Assembly: GCA_025345505.1 (NCBI GenBank)
Contig: JANVCC010000030.1
Coordinates: 10,054,592-10,118,591 of the forward strand
Length of the DNA: 64,000 nucleotides
Direction of reading: 5' to 3'
Origin: Todiramphus chloris collaris
Lineage: Eukaryota; Chordata; Aves; Coraciiformes; Alcedinidae
Part shown: positions 52,101 through 64,000 of the stretch, one piece after another
Position numbering within the stretch: the first letter of the stretch is position 1
How the letters are laid out: every line of letters starts with the position of its first letter
The notes under the pieces: generated by a model
Told to the model about the DNA's origin: nothing
Databases searched by the model: none
Seen by the model: only the letters and a program-made list of their open reading frames with translations
Position numbers and translations under genes: made by a program

Positions 52101-52250
52101 GTGCAGCTGCACAGGACTCACAATGGCCATGGAGAGTCCTAAAGACATCTTTGGCCATCCCCAGGTCAAATACAACTTCCTGAACTTGGCAGTAGCCTCC
52201 TTTCCCACTCTGCTCAGTACTGATGGGGTCACGTCTGAAGTGCTGGGTCC
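46111..52250. other. Long gene-poor interval
   Basis: About 6 kb with no confident gene. Two weak exon-like spots are described as findings: a cysteine-rich plus frame near 48474-48686 and a two-strand open segment near 49646-49735. An A/T-rich tract lies at 49921-49943. Several 100-195 codon frames (for example plus 51387-51974) are unrecognised. Confidence 0.4.
51797..51838 (+). repeat. Two tandem copies of a 21-bp unit
   Basis: Two nearly identical 21-base units, CCTAGAAACCATCAAATCTAT and a copy with one change, followed by a partial third start. It is a small local duplication inside unrecognised intergenic DNA. Confidence 0.85.
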
Positions 52251-52289
52251 AGCTCTGGGCTCCCCAGGACAAGAAGAAGATGCACTTAC

Positions 52290-52520
52290 TGGAGCCAGTC
52301 CAGTGCAAGGTGATGAAGGGTCTGAAGTATCCATCATATAAGGAGAGGCTGAGAGAGCTGTGCCTGTTCTGCCTGGAGAACAGTAGTCTCAGAGGAACCT
52401 CATAAATGTGTATAAACATCTAATGGGAGGGAATGAAGATGAGGGAGCCGAGGCTCTTTGTGGTACCCAGTGACAGAACAAGAGGCAATGGCAGCAAACT
52501 AAAACACATGCAATTAACCC
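52290..52520 (+). mobile_element. CR1 LINE fragment
   Basis: This is a plus-strand piece of the CR1 3' region: AGGAGAGGCTGAGAGAGCTG, CTGTTCTGCCTGGAGAACAG, ACAAGAGGCAATGGCAGCAAACT. It lacks both the 5' part and the terminal tail, ending in unrelated sequence near 52520. Confidence 0.85.
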
Positions 52521-52529
52521 ACAGGAGCT

Positions 52530-54995
52530 GCCTCTTCCTCCTCTGCTAAGGAGAAGAGCACATAGCACCTCAGGGATGGGCTGCTCACTTTCATTTCTGC
52601 TTTCAGACACCTACAGACAGACCAGCAAGTCCTCCCAGTAACATGTAACTTGGTGTCTTTGGAGAAGAAGACATGGACAGTCATTAAGAATTGTTCAGAA
52701 GATCCTGAATCCTACAAAGCCCCAAGGGATCTGATCTAATGGCAAAGCCATCCTAAAAGACACAGGTCTCTCAGTGCCCAAGTGCTGCTAGTGCTGCAGG
52801 CTTCATAGGCTTCAAGGCAAAGCCCAGGTTTGTGAGGGATCGCTCTAATCTCTCAGAGGTCTCTGGCAGGGAAACAAAACCAACCAAAGAGAAATGGTAA
52901 AGCCTGTTCCCAAGGTGAGTGCAAATGTATTTGGTCATTCAAAGGCTTCTGATAAGGTGACCAAGATTAAAGAACAAGTAAGTGTTTGGTTCAGGCTAAA
53001 GTCCCAATGCAAACTGAAAAGCACACAGCCAGAAGCAGCTACACACTCCTCACCTAAACCTGAACACATCCAGCTCTTCTTCAGCTTTCACACCCAAGAG
53101 GAGTTCTGCCCAGTGATGGCTCAGGCTCTGCCTGGTCCCCTCTGGGACAGGGTCCCCCACCAGTGGGGATCCCACACAGCCCAGCAGCCACAGCGTGTCA
53201 GTACTGGGCCTGCACTCAGCTCTCTCCAGACCTTGCTCTCAACTTCCCAGCCAGACGTGTTTGCTCCAGTTGGTCCTGAGCATCCCTGCAGAGGGAGCTG
53301 GTACTGATGGGCACATCACCACAGAGCAGGCTGACTTCTATGTCCGTGAGTAGCCGTTGAAGTTAATAGGAACTAATCAAATGAGCACGCCTCACTTGTT
53401 CTGAAAAGTGTAAAATTAACTATAAATCAATTCAGGTTGGCTCTAATGGACTGGCAGCTGCCCAGCAGCAGAAAGAGAGGCCCAGCATATGATAGATTTC
53501 AAAATGACTTGGAAAGCAAACTTGCACATTGCTGATAACGCACTGCACTGGATTCCCAAGGAAAAGTCATCTAGAAATTATCATGGGTCTTTTCATGAAT
53601 AGGTCTGTCTGGAAACTGGTCTGAAAAGAAAACAGAAAAGCTGCAGAAAGAGTTTTCTGGGAATGGGTGAAAAGATCATCCCCCTCTGAAGATTTCTCCG
53701 TCAAAGGTTTTGCGGGAATGACTGCAGACCTAATAAGTTGGGATCTCCCAGACCCTGACTTCCCCAGTCTGTCTCTGCATCTGGGCCTGACTTGCTGCTG
53801 GGGAGACACACACAAACCTCTCCTATTTTCATCCCACATAGCAATCCTGCAGGCTCCAGGCTGCCAGGCCACAAATGAGATGGCCAAACTGACCATGTGT
53901 AGCTAGAAAATTCTGAACATAAGTCCTTGCTTAAGCAAAGCACACACATGCACACACAGCCACAAAGCAGCAAAGAAATAAAAAAGAGGGGAAAAAATTG
54001 ATGAAGAGAGGTGAACAGGCATAGCCCTGCCAGTCTCAGCAGTGTGTGGGATTTGTTCTCCTCTCTCTTTCTGAGATGAAGACCATGAATTGTGGCATTG
54101 CTTGAAGGTACGTTTTTATGCACCAGCTCAGGTTGTACTTTTGTGCCTGTAAGAGGCAGATCCCCAGATAGCCTTTCTTCCTGTGAGGGTCATACTCAAA
54201 AGTGGGCACCTGGGGCAGTTCTGCATCACAAGGACCGTTCTCACAAGTACACAGAAGTTATGAGCCCATTAGGTCACCTCAGCAGGACCTGGCTGTCCAG
54301 TGAGCAGAGACAGAGCCCCATCCCTCCTACAAGGGCACCTTTTGCTTCTTAAGACACAAAGCTGCAAAAGACACATTTGCCTGCCCATACCCTGCCCCCC
54401 TCTCCAGCATCTGGGGGAGAGGAGAGACCACCGGGTGTAATCTCAGAGGACCACCATCTCCAGCCAAGGCTCTCAGACACTGATCCACACGTGGACTCCC
54501 ATCCTACCAGGTCACACTCCAGAACAGCCTCTCCTGCATGTGGTTGCAGGGTAACAGAAGCAGCCCAAGAGAGCTGCTGACATCCTGCAGATGTGGTCTC
54601 CAAGACAAGAAGTGTGAAGGCAGATGAGAGCAGATGTGCTTCACATCACCAGATCTCAGCAGGTGCAGATAACTTTGTCTTTTGAGTTTCTCTTCCGCAG
54701 ATGTGTCAAGTCATGCCCAAGAAATAGGCTGTCAGGCAGCAAGCAGGAATACAAGAGATCCTGACCAGGATTACATACCAAAACTGAACCTCCCATGAGG
54801 TCCCCATGGAAAATAGGCTTTTCCTTAGGGAAGCAAGTGAGCTGAGCAGTGGAAATCCTACAAGTGACAACTGAGCAAGAAAAAACAAAGAGGAGCAAGA
54901 TTAAGCCTGTCTGGGCACCCTGACATTGATGAGCTTCTGAATGCTCCCAGGCAAGGGTTCCTCATGCCCTGCAGCAGTAGAATGTCCCCCAAGGT
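52530..54995. other. Intergenic, nothing recognised
   Basis: About 2.5 kb. A short CA-rich stretch lies near 53940-53960. A plus frame of 137 codons at 52894-53307 and a minus frame of 140 codons at 53701-54123 lack recognisable domains. Confidence 0.4.
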
Positions 54996-55002
54996 GATAG
55001 AA

Positions 55003-55440
55003 CCACAGAATGTTTTGGGTTGGAAGGGCCTTTTGAAGGTCATCTGGTCCAAATGCCCCTGCAGTGAGCAGGGACATCTTTAATGAGATCAGGTTACTCA
55101 GAGCTCAGTTATTATAAATTAATAAAATCGCTTCTTTTGCCTGCTCTTGCTGAATTTATGTGTTGCTGCATCTCTTTGCTCCCAGTATAAACAGCGACAT
55201 GTATCCACCTTTCTTACAGACCCCTTTTAAGTATTGAAAGGCTACAATATAGTCTCTGCTGAGCCTTCTCTTCTGCAGGCTGAACAACCCCAACTCTCTC
55301 AGCCTTTCTTCACAGGAGAGGTGTTCCAGACCCCTGATTACTTTTGTGGCCTCCTCTGGACTCACTCTGACAGGTTCATGTCATTCTTGTGCTGAGGACC
55401 TCAGAGCTGGACACAGTACTCCAGGTGAGGTCTGTGCCTG
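55003..55440 (-). mobile_element. CR1 LINE 3' fragment with internal disruption
   Basis: A minus-strand CR1 tail starts at ACCACAGAATGTTTTGGGTT and TGGAAGGGCC. It continues, after an unrelated A/T-rich piece at about 55110-55185, with GGCTGAACAACCCCAACTCTCTCAGCC and ACACAGTACTCCAGGTGAGG. The break suggests a deletion and a small insertion. The short frame at 55156-55365 is CR1-derived. Confidence 0.88.
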
Positions 55441-57142
55441 GGGGACGCTAACAGTCCCCTCTGCCACCTCCCCCGCATCATCACGGCCCCCCAAGCAGGC
55501 TTATCCATCTCAGATCACATGGGGCAGGGCTGTGCAGGGGGAGCAAGAAGGGAGAAGCACTCATCCTCAGTCCCAACAGCAGCAAGGGGCTTAATCCCTG
55601 CAACTGGCAAGCTCACTCATGGCTCTCACCCAGCTCCAGGCTCCCAGATAAGCTGCCAGTCTGGGCTGATAGCAGGAGCGCAGGATGGGTGGAGAACACA
55701 ACAGCACCACTGTAAACTTGTGGTTTTGATGAGGTTGACAGGGAGAGGCAGAGCTTGTCTGTGCCAAGGTGAGAGGGACTGCTGCCTCCCTGCCTGCGAG
55801 GGAGAAGGGAGGAAGCTGGGCCCTTTTTTCCCCAAAGAAAGCCAAGGTCTGGGCTGGAAGTGACTTACCTGCCTGGTATGCATTTCCTGAGACACGTGGG
55901 CAGGGCTGAAGGGAAAGCATGAACTGCCAGGGTCCACTCCACCTGTGCCAGGAAGAAGGTGGGCAACCTGGTCCTGCAGAACTGGGGGATGTTGCACAGC
56001 CTGAGCCACTGGTCCTCGTGGCACATGTCACAGTCATGCATCCTCCACCTCCACCACTACCCTAGGTGTCTGGTGCCCAGTGCCAAAATATCAGAAGAAT
56101 GCAGTCCCGCTACTTGGTCTTAGGACCCCTGGTCACACAAAATTATGTCTGTGTCTTGCTGATACCATGCAGAATGCTGGGATAAGCCTTAAACAGGAAG
56201 GATGTGGAGACCCTAGTCAAATGACTGGTTGTAGACATCCATCATGGAGGGCAACTTCCCAGTCCTGCTTTGTGTTGTCTTATGTTGTCCACCAGTCACA
56301 AGAAGCAGATCCAGTGACCAGTTTTCTTTTCGTACTGGAAGACAGGTGACTTCCTAGCAGGGCTATCCTGTTGCTGGTCAACCTGGCACAACACAGTCCC
56401 AGCATGGGGTATTGAGGACTTTGCTAGCTTGATGGACATGGGAGGCCAGTCTGAGGGTGGCAAATGCAAGACATCACCGTGTTAAGCAGTGTCTGGAGCT
56501 ACAGGCAGTTAACCACTAAGCCTGGAGCAGTGAGCATGGCAAGGCAAAGCATGGGTGGATGTGCTAGAGAGGATGAGCTCCATGCCACGCAGGTGTGACT
56601 TGGCCTAAGCAGCAGCACAGAGCTAAAGACTGTCGACATAGGGATTACCAAGAGCTAAACACTCATGACCCAACCACCTCTGTCCTCAGCTTTGTCAAGA
56701 AGTAAAAGCAGGACATGAGAAGGAAAAAGGACAACCAAAAAGAGCAGAGCAGGACAGGAGGAGTCAAAGTGGAACATCAACAGACATGGGTGAAAGTGAG
56801 GAGTAAGGCAGGGACACAGACATGTGGACACCGTGGTGTCCACAAGCACCCAGACAGCCTGCCTACCATTCTATGTCACATGGCAGCAGTTTGCAGAAGG
56901 CAACCAGCAGCCAGCAGCTCTTGGGGCTGTGGATGTGCAAGTGTGTCACTCACCAGAGCAGAGCTGGTCACTCCCTGGGGCAGGCACTGGAGAAGAGGGC
57001 ACCAGTGGGAAGGTCCACTGCGGGCTCACCATCCCAGGCGCTCCCCACAGGGAGGGGCCACTGGCCTCGGGCACACAAGCCAGGCTCTGGGTGTTTGCTT
57101 TCCTTTCTCCCACTCTGACGATAACAACTCACTCGCTCTCCA
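55441..57142. other. Interval upstream of the sulfotransferase gene
   Basis: About 1.7 kb without a confident gene. It may hold the promoter and untranslated leader exon of the downstream sulfotransferase: a pyrimidine-rich tract ending CTCTCCAG at 57135-57142 would serve as an acceptor just before the first coding exon. No TATA box stands out. Confidence 0.4.
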
Positions 57143-57161
57143 GCCAAGGCTCCAGCTCACC

Positions 57162-60100
57162 ATGCTGAAATTCAAAAGGTATTTGATCACGTAAGTGGAT
57201 TTGTTATTTAAGTCAAATTCTATTTCCATCCTACACAGAGGTGATGTTCTTGTAGGTTTCTCTGTAAGGAGAACTGGTTGGAGATTGAAGTGATGCTGGG
57301 AATGGGCAGAGGAGTGTTTCTGCTCCACATAAACGCAGGGAGGTCTGTGTTGGTGGGGTTCTCTTTTCTAGTGAAGCTCCAAGGGCAGCTCTGTTCCTGT
57401 GTGTGTCAGGCAGGAAAACTGTGTCTTTCGTAAAGGCCTGATACAGCAGAGGAAGAAGAAGAGCAAAGACCTTGGTGGGGCAAGCAGGATGCTGATCCCT
57501 CCCTGCCTCATTCCAGGTGAGGGTTCACTGCTTTTGGCTCCGCACGCTCACCTGTGGAGTAGATGCAGAGCAGAAATGTGTCTCTGGGCAAGTCTTTTGC
57601 ATGGCCAACCAAACAAATGCATCTAGGGTGAGGTGTGCTCTACCATAGCCTCTGTTTTGGAAAGGATGAATGAAGAGCAGAGAAGGGCAAGGCTTGACTT
57701 TGCAGCAGTGCCTTTTTGCTGCGGGAGAGCATTTCAAGGCAGGACAGCCTTTCTGCGCAAGCCTGCGGCATCTGGGGTGGTTCACACCCTGCTGCTGCAC
57801 ACCAGGCTGCAGTGCTAAGGGGCAGGGTAGGCTGGGCACCACCACACTGCACCCTTCCTCTGATACCTGATCTTCTCCTGAGTGTCCTGCAGATCATTGT
57901 CCCTGTTTTCTTGTTTATTGCCATGCAAGTGAAGAAAATGGCTCCAATCACTAGCTGGAGGAAGTGGGCTACTGCTAGTGTAGATATTGTGTCCGTTAAT
58001 TCCCTGCGTAGCATCGCCTGCTGCCTGGAGCATCTCTGGCCACAGCAAATGAACAATGTCATCTTCTGCCACCTATCTGACCCGTGAACTTGGCCTCGGC
58101 ACCTCCTGCAGCATGTGGCAGTCAGCTGAGACCCAGCATGGCTCAGCAAGTGCCAGCCCACTCCAGACCCATCCCGACTGATGCATTTGTTTTTGTGTTG
58201 GAGAGGGAAGGGGTAAAGGTTGGAGGGAAGCAGGTCATTCTCTCTGCTTCGAGCTGAGGGTTAAAAATGGAGGGGAAATCTGCAGGACTGCTGCAATCAA
58301 GCAGCGTGTGCTTCCAAGCAGCACCCCAGGCACCCCTCCCCTGGCAGGAGCAGCCAATGACACATAGCTGGGGGCATCATCCCTTTCAAATAAGTGTCCA
58401 ACAAATTGGGTTTTGATTAAATCCATTCAGCCAGCATAAGAGGATCCAGCTGCTGTGGCTCTGCTGCCGAGCTCTTGCGCCAAAGGCATCTTTGGGGTGC
58501 TGCATCCATCTTTGCACCCTGCTTTGTCACTTTTGAAGGAGACAGCACACAGACTGTGATGCATGTGGGCTCTTCACTACAGCCTGCCTGCAGCTAGAGG
58601 CATTTCCAAAGACTCTGAAGGTTTCTCTCACAGACCAACCCTCCCTACAGGGTAGCGTTGATGCTCACCAGCTCTGAGTGCATCTTGGACATCTTCCTGG
58701 TGCTTTGATGTCATGTATTTAACATTGCCTCAAGACACCCACACCCATGATCTCATGCTGGCATGTTAAATTGAGAGAAGGCTATGAAGGAATTATCCAT
58801 GGAAAGCAGCTGAGCCTTTTGAAGGCTTGTCATCCAGCTACAAATCATCCAGCCTCCAAGACATAGGATGCTAATGCTACATGTGCCATTTTATCCTGTT
58901 TTTTCTGCCTTTTTGGCAACTTCTTGGCATCTTCAGCACAGCTCTCCCTTTCTCAGCACACACTCCTTCATGCACGTGTCCCACCAGAGCCAGCCTGGAG
59001 GAAGGGCTTTGGCTTTATGGTAGCCTGATCAGACCCAAGCAGACAGCAACATGTTGCATCTTCTCATCTCGTTGTTCAACCAACACAACAGTCATCTGGA
59101 AAGAGGCAGCAGGCTAGCAACAAAAAGACTTGGGTCTTTCAAAGATTCTGACCAGGGACCTCTACAGAAGCAAGTCCAGAATTACACTTGCACAAAATAC
59201 TGCTATCAGAGTAGCAGAGGGAGGTGCCTACCTCAGTGCCACTTGCTGAGGAAGCATTTCATCATTCTGTCTTTGCTACTGGATGCTCATGCAGATCTCC
59301 CCAGAGGAAGAATTTGGGTATATAACTAAATATCACAGGTAGTTAGGTCTTCATTCCCTTCTTGCTGCTTTTCTTAGGCTGCCTTAGCAGACAAACTTAT
59401 CAGCTGTGCACTGTATGATAGGACAGTTGGATCAGGTCTCCAACAAGATCTGCCCAGCAGCATCTCTTCATCCTGGAGCAACTCCTCCTTCACTGTCTTC
59501 TTCCTCTTTGGTCTCTCTGGCCATCAGTGATCTTCCACACAGGGGTATTTGAACAAGTCTTGCCTTGCAGTTCTAGGGCAGCCCTAAGTCTCCACTTCAA
59601 CCTTCTCCCTTTAACATATTTTGGCATTTTAAGTGCTGTTTATGCATTTGTCTTTTTCTTTTTTTTTTTTTTTCCTTGTCACACTCATTTATCTCTGACA
59701 GCGTGAGGCTCTCCTTGTGCTGCTGGCACAGCAAGGCAGTGAGCCATGCACATGTTCACCAGCTGCCTATCTCTCATGCAAGTGTGGCAGTCTGCACCTC
59801 AGGTGGAAAATGAGCATGGATACCTCCAGGTTGCCATGAGCTTTTGGGGGATGCTGGGCTGCTAGCCCATAAGAGCTTGTTCGTTGTGATAGTAATTATG
59901 TGCTTTTTGAATCTTGTCATGATCTAAGACCTCCCAGCCTTTAGACATTAAAAAATCTCCTAGGGAAGAGCTTAGTGTTTCAGTTCAGTAGGTGACATTA
60001 TTGGGAGCAGGGCAGAATCATACCTGCAAGTGTCCACACTGATGCAGAACCACTGGAATCAGTGCTGTAGTAAGCAAACTACACTTAGTGGCAATAGTCA

Positions 60101-63100
60101 ACCATTTTTCTGGAACAAATCCATTTTTTCCATAGCAAACACAAATTCCTGACCAATACCAACAGGATGCCCATGACTACTTCAGACAGCCTATGTCTGC
60201 ATCTGTGTTTAGCTCATCAAGCTAGGACATGCCACATGTCAGAAGACTGCCCGGAGTAGAAGATAAAGCACCATGAAGATGAAGACACTCTGAGTCAAGC
60301 AGGTCTGTGCAGTCCCAAGCCCACTCTCTTGGTTCAAAACTGACCACTGAAGAAAGTGAGCAACATCAACAAACACAGATTAGCTGTTGGAATATGTCTT
60401 CCAAGCAGGCTTTGCACGAATTTCTGCTTTAATTAATTCCTCCTACTTAGATCCTCCCGTTTGACGCTCAGCAAAGCAGCCTGTGCCTGTTCCCTCCCTC
60501 TGAGAGGGGGAGAGCAGGCATGGGGCTTGCAGACTGGACTCCTACCCAAGAAGGAGCCCACAACAGAGGACTTACTTGACCAGATTCTCGGTACAATCAT
60601 CTCATGTTAGGCAGCAATAGGTTCCACAGGTAGAAACCAACAAAAATGAAAAGCAAACTAACCCTTTTTTTCCAGGAAGCTTAGTCCCCTGACTGCTCCT
60701 TTTAAGATGAAGACTAAGACCATGAACAAGCTCCACCGGGGTTTGCAGCAAGCCCTGCAAATAGTCAAAGTCCCATGGCAATGTTTTTTAGGGCCTGAGT
60801 GTCCACACACACCACCAAAAACCTATAGCGTAGCATTGATGACTTGAAGAAAGCACGCTGCCATTGTAGACCTAAAACCAGACTAAAAGCCAGGTCACAC
60901 ACCAGAGAGGCAGAGCAAGGCCCCCAGGGCAGCAGCACATCTGCAGACACAGCTGGAGCCCATGCAGGTGGCAATCACCTCCAAGGTGTGGACAGAAGGG
61001 GAGAGCAGGGAAAACAAAGCTTTATTGTCTTTGTTTATAAAGATAGGGTCCTGATAGCTCTAGGGCAGGGAAAATGCAAGTGGTGCCTGTTCCTGCTGCG
61101 GAGGCAGGAGCCCAGGCAGTGCTGCAGAGGCATTCCTGAGCACCCAAGGGGCTTTGCGGTTATCGCTATTTACCTTCCAGTGTGATATTTGTGTCCCAGC
61201 TGGAAATTTCCACTAGGCTACACTGCTTGAGCACAGCCTCTGAGGTTCTTTGATTACTGCTGCCTCTGTGCCTCTTCCACCCATGGAAACATGACTTTAC
61301 CTTAATAAAACAAGCACATAAATAAATAAATAGTTAAAAAGTCTTAAGGCGTCTTTTCCCATCTGCCTCACACTTCTACCTACATACTAATGGTCTGAAA
61401 TATCTGCTTCCTTGCAGGAAGTTGAAAGCAATATACAGGTGCCAGCCAGGTCGGCTCTGGGTCTTCTTCAGCCTCCTCATCCTCCTCTTGTTCGCACTTC
61501 AAGTTGTGGAGAAGTTGCAGCCTTCCAAGTAGGTGTCAAGCAGGATTGTAAACCTGTGCCTCATTCTCCAGCCTTTCGCTGACCACTGAGGTGGGCTCAA
61601 AACTGCCCTCCTGAAAACCACCTATTAATGTCTTCTTTAGACAGGGAAGAAAATCCAGGTGGCAGAGGACCCATCTGGGACTCTCGTGTTCAACCCTTAT
61701 GCCCTGGCCAGAGATAAGCTTGCTCTGGGTTCAGACCAGACTGCTCTGGCTTTGACCTTGCCGGCCTCAAAACCCTACAGCCCTTGAATGTCCTCCCAGG
61801 CCAATGTCATCTGCAAACTTTCCTTCAGCTTCTCCAGGCCACCCATTCTTCTCTTTCCTTGTCTCCTCTCGCTTTGCCCCTTTCCACCAGCCCACCGTGC
61901 TCCAGCAGGACAGGGGCATTAACACACCACTGCTGACTTGTTGTTCTCTTCTTTCATCCATGCTGACCTCCCAGGGCAGTGCTCAAGTCCTACACCCATC
62001 GCAATGCCACTCACCCCAAGAAAGATGGAGAACCGTGCTTTGGGCCTCTGGAGGGGGGGTTTCATGGGGCTGCAGAGGAGGTGCTCTCTTTGCACACTCC
62101 TTCCATCCTCTGCAGCTGAGCCTCACATCCTCCCTGTTACAGAAACTGCCGGAGCGAGCTGGAGCGTGTCCTGCGGCAGACCACGGACCATGGCCAGAAG
62201 CAGCTTGACTATGCTCTCCAGACTCCTGACCCACTGTGGGAGGACAATTCCCCACACTGGCAGAGGAAAGCCATGACAGACCCCACTTCGACTGAAAGCA
62301 TGCAGGACATTTTTCAGATGCATCTGTACTTCAGCCAGGAGACCCCACTGGAAAGCAGCCCAGGCAGCCAAGAGGAGCACTGGACGTGGCAGCCTGTGGA
62401 GAGCAGCAAGAAGGTGAAAGCCCATCTTTCATCCACAAGGCTGAAATCCCAGCTTCCTGGCCTGAGAAAAACAACCAGAGAGGGTCCTTCTCCAAGTCTT
62501 CCTGGTAGTATCTCCACAGACTGGGGAGATGCTGAAGCCACCACCAGCAAGTTCGTAATCTTTGAAGACAGGATGACCACAGAGGTGCACAGGAGAATGT
62601 CACCACTAGAAATGACTCAGATGATGGTACAGAGCCAGTCTCAGTCTCAAGCAATGGGTTCTCCTCACCATCAGTGGGACAGCTCACTTAAACACACTGT
62701 GCCAAATTCAGCTCAAGCTTCACAGGCAGAGGAATTTTACAAGACAGACCTGGAGAGGGAATTTTTCCCAAGCTGGACGGAAGCCTCTAAGATTGAGGTG
62801 GTGACATATGGAGACAGCCAACAGGCCAAAGGGGTCTCCTCTCAAGAAGAGATGTGTGAACCCAAGACTGATGTTGTTTTCCTGAAAGTCCACAAGAGTG
62901 CCAGCAGCACTGTCATGAACATCCTCTTCCGCTTTGGTGAGATGCACAACCTCACCTTCGCCTTCCCCATCGGGGGAGGCAACCAGCTCTTCTACCCGCA
63001 CCACTTCTTGGCAAAGTTTGTGCAGGGCTTCTCTGCCAGGAGCCCTCGGAAGTTCAACATTGTGTGCCATCACATGCGATTCTTGCTGCCGGAGGTACGG

Positions 63101-64000
63101 GTGAAACCATGATGCCTTGGGAGAGGTGAATGGGGGAGGGAGAGAGGGGCTTGTGGGGTGGGACACCTGTAGAGCACGTAAACTCTTCAGGGATGAAGGC
63201 AGAGAGAGACAGACTGCCCCCAGGTACCTTGCTTATGGGCATCTCCTGGGAGCTTCTGTAAACAGATGAGACAAGCCAGGTGACAGCATCTGTAGCAGTC
63301 GGCAACTATCTCATTCTCATCTGGTGAGCCCTTGGAGATCTTTGGACAGGCCCAGAGGATACCAGCTTCAAGAGGCAAACACCTTAAGTGCATCAGCTCA
63401 GGCCAGTCATGCCCAGCATCCATCTGTCTGGATGCCACTTGAGGACATACAGATCTGGGGAAAAGCAAGGAGATAGGACGTATCTCAACCCCAGACAGAC
63501 CACTCAGCTGTGGCTGCATGTAGCAGGGAACTTGAGTCACTTCTCTCCCTGTGTACCTCTTCTGGGGCTCCCCACCGCTGACACAAATGCTCCTCTGATG
63601 AGTTGCATCCTGATACCCTCCCTAGCACCATCATCTCCAAACCCCGTGAGTGTTTCTGCTTTCCATCAGAGCACAGGTTTGCAAGCAAGCAGGTCCCTTT
63701 TCCCCACCCCACCTTTAAAATTTCCTTTTTTACCTCCACAGGTGCAGAAAGTGGTGTCCCACTCAGCCATCTACTTCTCCATCCTGAGGAACCCTGTGCA
63801 TCTCATGGAGTCTTCCTTTGTGTACTACAAGGGTGCATCAGCTTTCTCCCGCGCTCGCAGCCTGGAGGAGTTCCTCAACCAGCCCTACCTCTACTACAAC
63901 CCTGCAAAGAAGGACAGCCACTATGCCAGGAACCTCATGACATTTGACTTTGGCTTCAACCCCAACGGAGGGGTCTCTGCTAAGCGGGTGCAACTCATGC
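57162..64000 (+). CDS. GAL3ST2: Galactose-3-O-sulfotransferase, GAL3ST2-like, 5' part (continues past window)
   Basis: This is a Golgi type II membrane enzyme that would transfer sulfate from PAPS to the 3-hydroxyl of galactose on glycans. Four exons join in phase: 57162-57190 (ATG), 61418-61528, 62143-63094, and 63742 to the window end, giving 450 residues so far. Residues 23-40 form the membrane anchor. The PAPS 5'-phosphosulfate loop is FLKVHKSASST (Lys295, Lys298). The 3'-phosphate site is SILRNPVHLMESS (Arg380, Ser388). A sequon Asn-Leu-Thr is at 316. The intron after LLPE, before VQKV, is where I recall one in GAL3ST2. Exon 2 has no Met, so the start must be upstream; the 29-base first exon fits in phase but is the least certain part. 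The region between anchor and catalytic domain is about 250 residues, rich in Ser, Gln and Thr, against roughly 30 in human GAL3ST2. Another GAL3ST paralogue is possible. Confidence 0.85.
57191..61417 (+). other. GAL3ST2: Intron 1 of the sulfotransferase gene
   Basis: A 4.2-kb intron between the short first coding exon (donor GTAAGT at 57191) and the anchor exon (acceptor AG at 61416-61417). It contains a T-rich run at about 59654-59673. An unexplained open segment at 57893-58087 is preceded by a TCCTGCAG acceptor; see findings. No repeats of note were recognised. Confidence 0.55.

Noticed and set aside
59654..59673. T-rich run considered as the tail of a minus-strand processed pseudogene or SINE
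   Set aside because: No retrocopy-like sequence or target duplication is recognisable next to it.

Overview
The window is vertebrate nuclear DNA, and almost certainly from a bird. Four protein-coding genes with phase-consistent GT-AG introns can be assembled. One is a transferrin whose 707-residue product closely resembles ovotransferrin. The intergenic DNA and introns carry many CR1 LINE copies, the dominant retrotransposon of birds. Introns are short. The species cannot be fixed from the sequence. Comparisons with human and chicken proteins below are from memory, not from a search.

Layout. (1) 1-5470, plus strand: the 3' half of SLCO2A1 (prostaglandin transporter), seven coding exons, stop codon and poly(A) signal. 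(2) 5740-6600: a C-rich, then G-rich minisatellite block. (3) 7680-16570, minus strand: complete SRPRB (signal recognition particle receptor beta subunit), seven coding exons, 258 residues, with a long 3' UTR and a CpG-rich promoter. (4) About 16960-17945: a probable solo LTR followed by a CR1 tail, in the short gap between TF and SRPRB. (5) 18470-33145, minus strand: complete TF, 17 coding exons, with TATA box and poly(A) signal. All recognisable iron and anion ligands are kept in both lobes. (6) 33.3-57.1 kb: gene-poor DNA with several CR1 copies. One (38.43-41.0 kb) still shows ORF1 with an esterase-like motif and an endonuclease domain, but is internally deleted and partly inverted. (7) 57162-64000, plus strand: the 5' part of a galactose-3-O-sulfotransferase, closest to GAL3ST2, running off the window. 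Its region before the PAPS-binding loop is unusually long.

The genes are not a functional pathway; the block is of interest for synteny. SLCO2A1, SRPRB and TF are also neighbours on human 3q22, with the same relative orientations. RAB6B, which lies between SRPRB and SLCO2A1 in human, is not recognisable here. On the other side of TF, where human has TOPBP1, the next gene is GAL3ST2-like (human 2q37).

I found no new multi-gene system. The observations most worth checking are the long GAL3ST2-like stem, the rearranged CR1 with its ORF1, the missing RAB6B, the TF/GAL3ST2 junction, and a weak SLCO-like cysteine-rich remnant near 48.5 kb.
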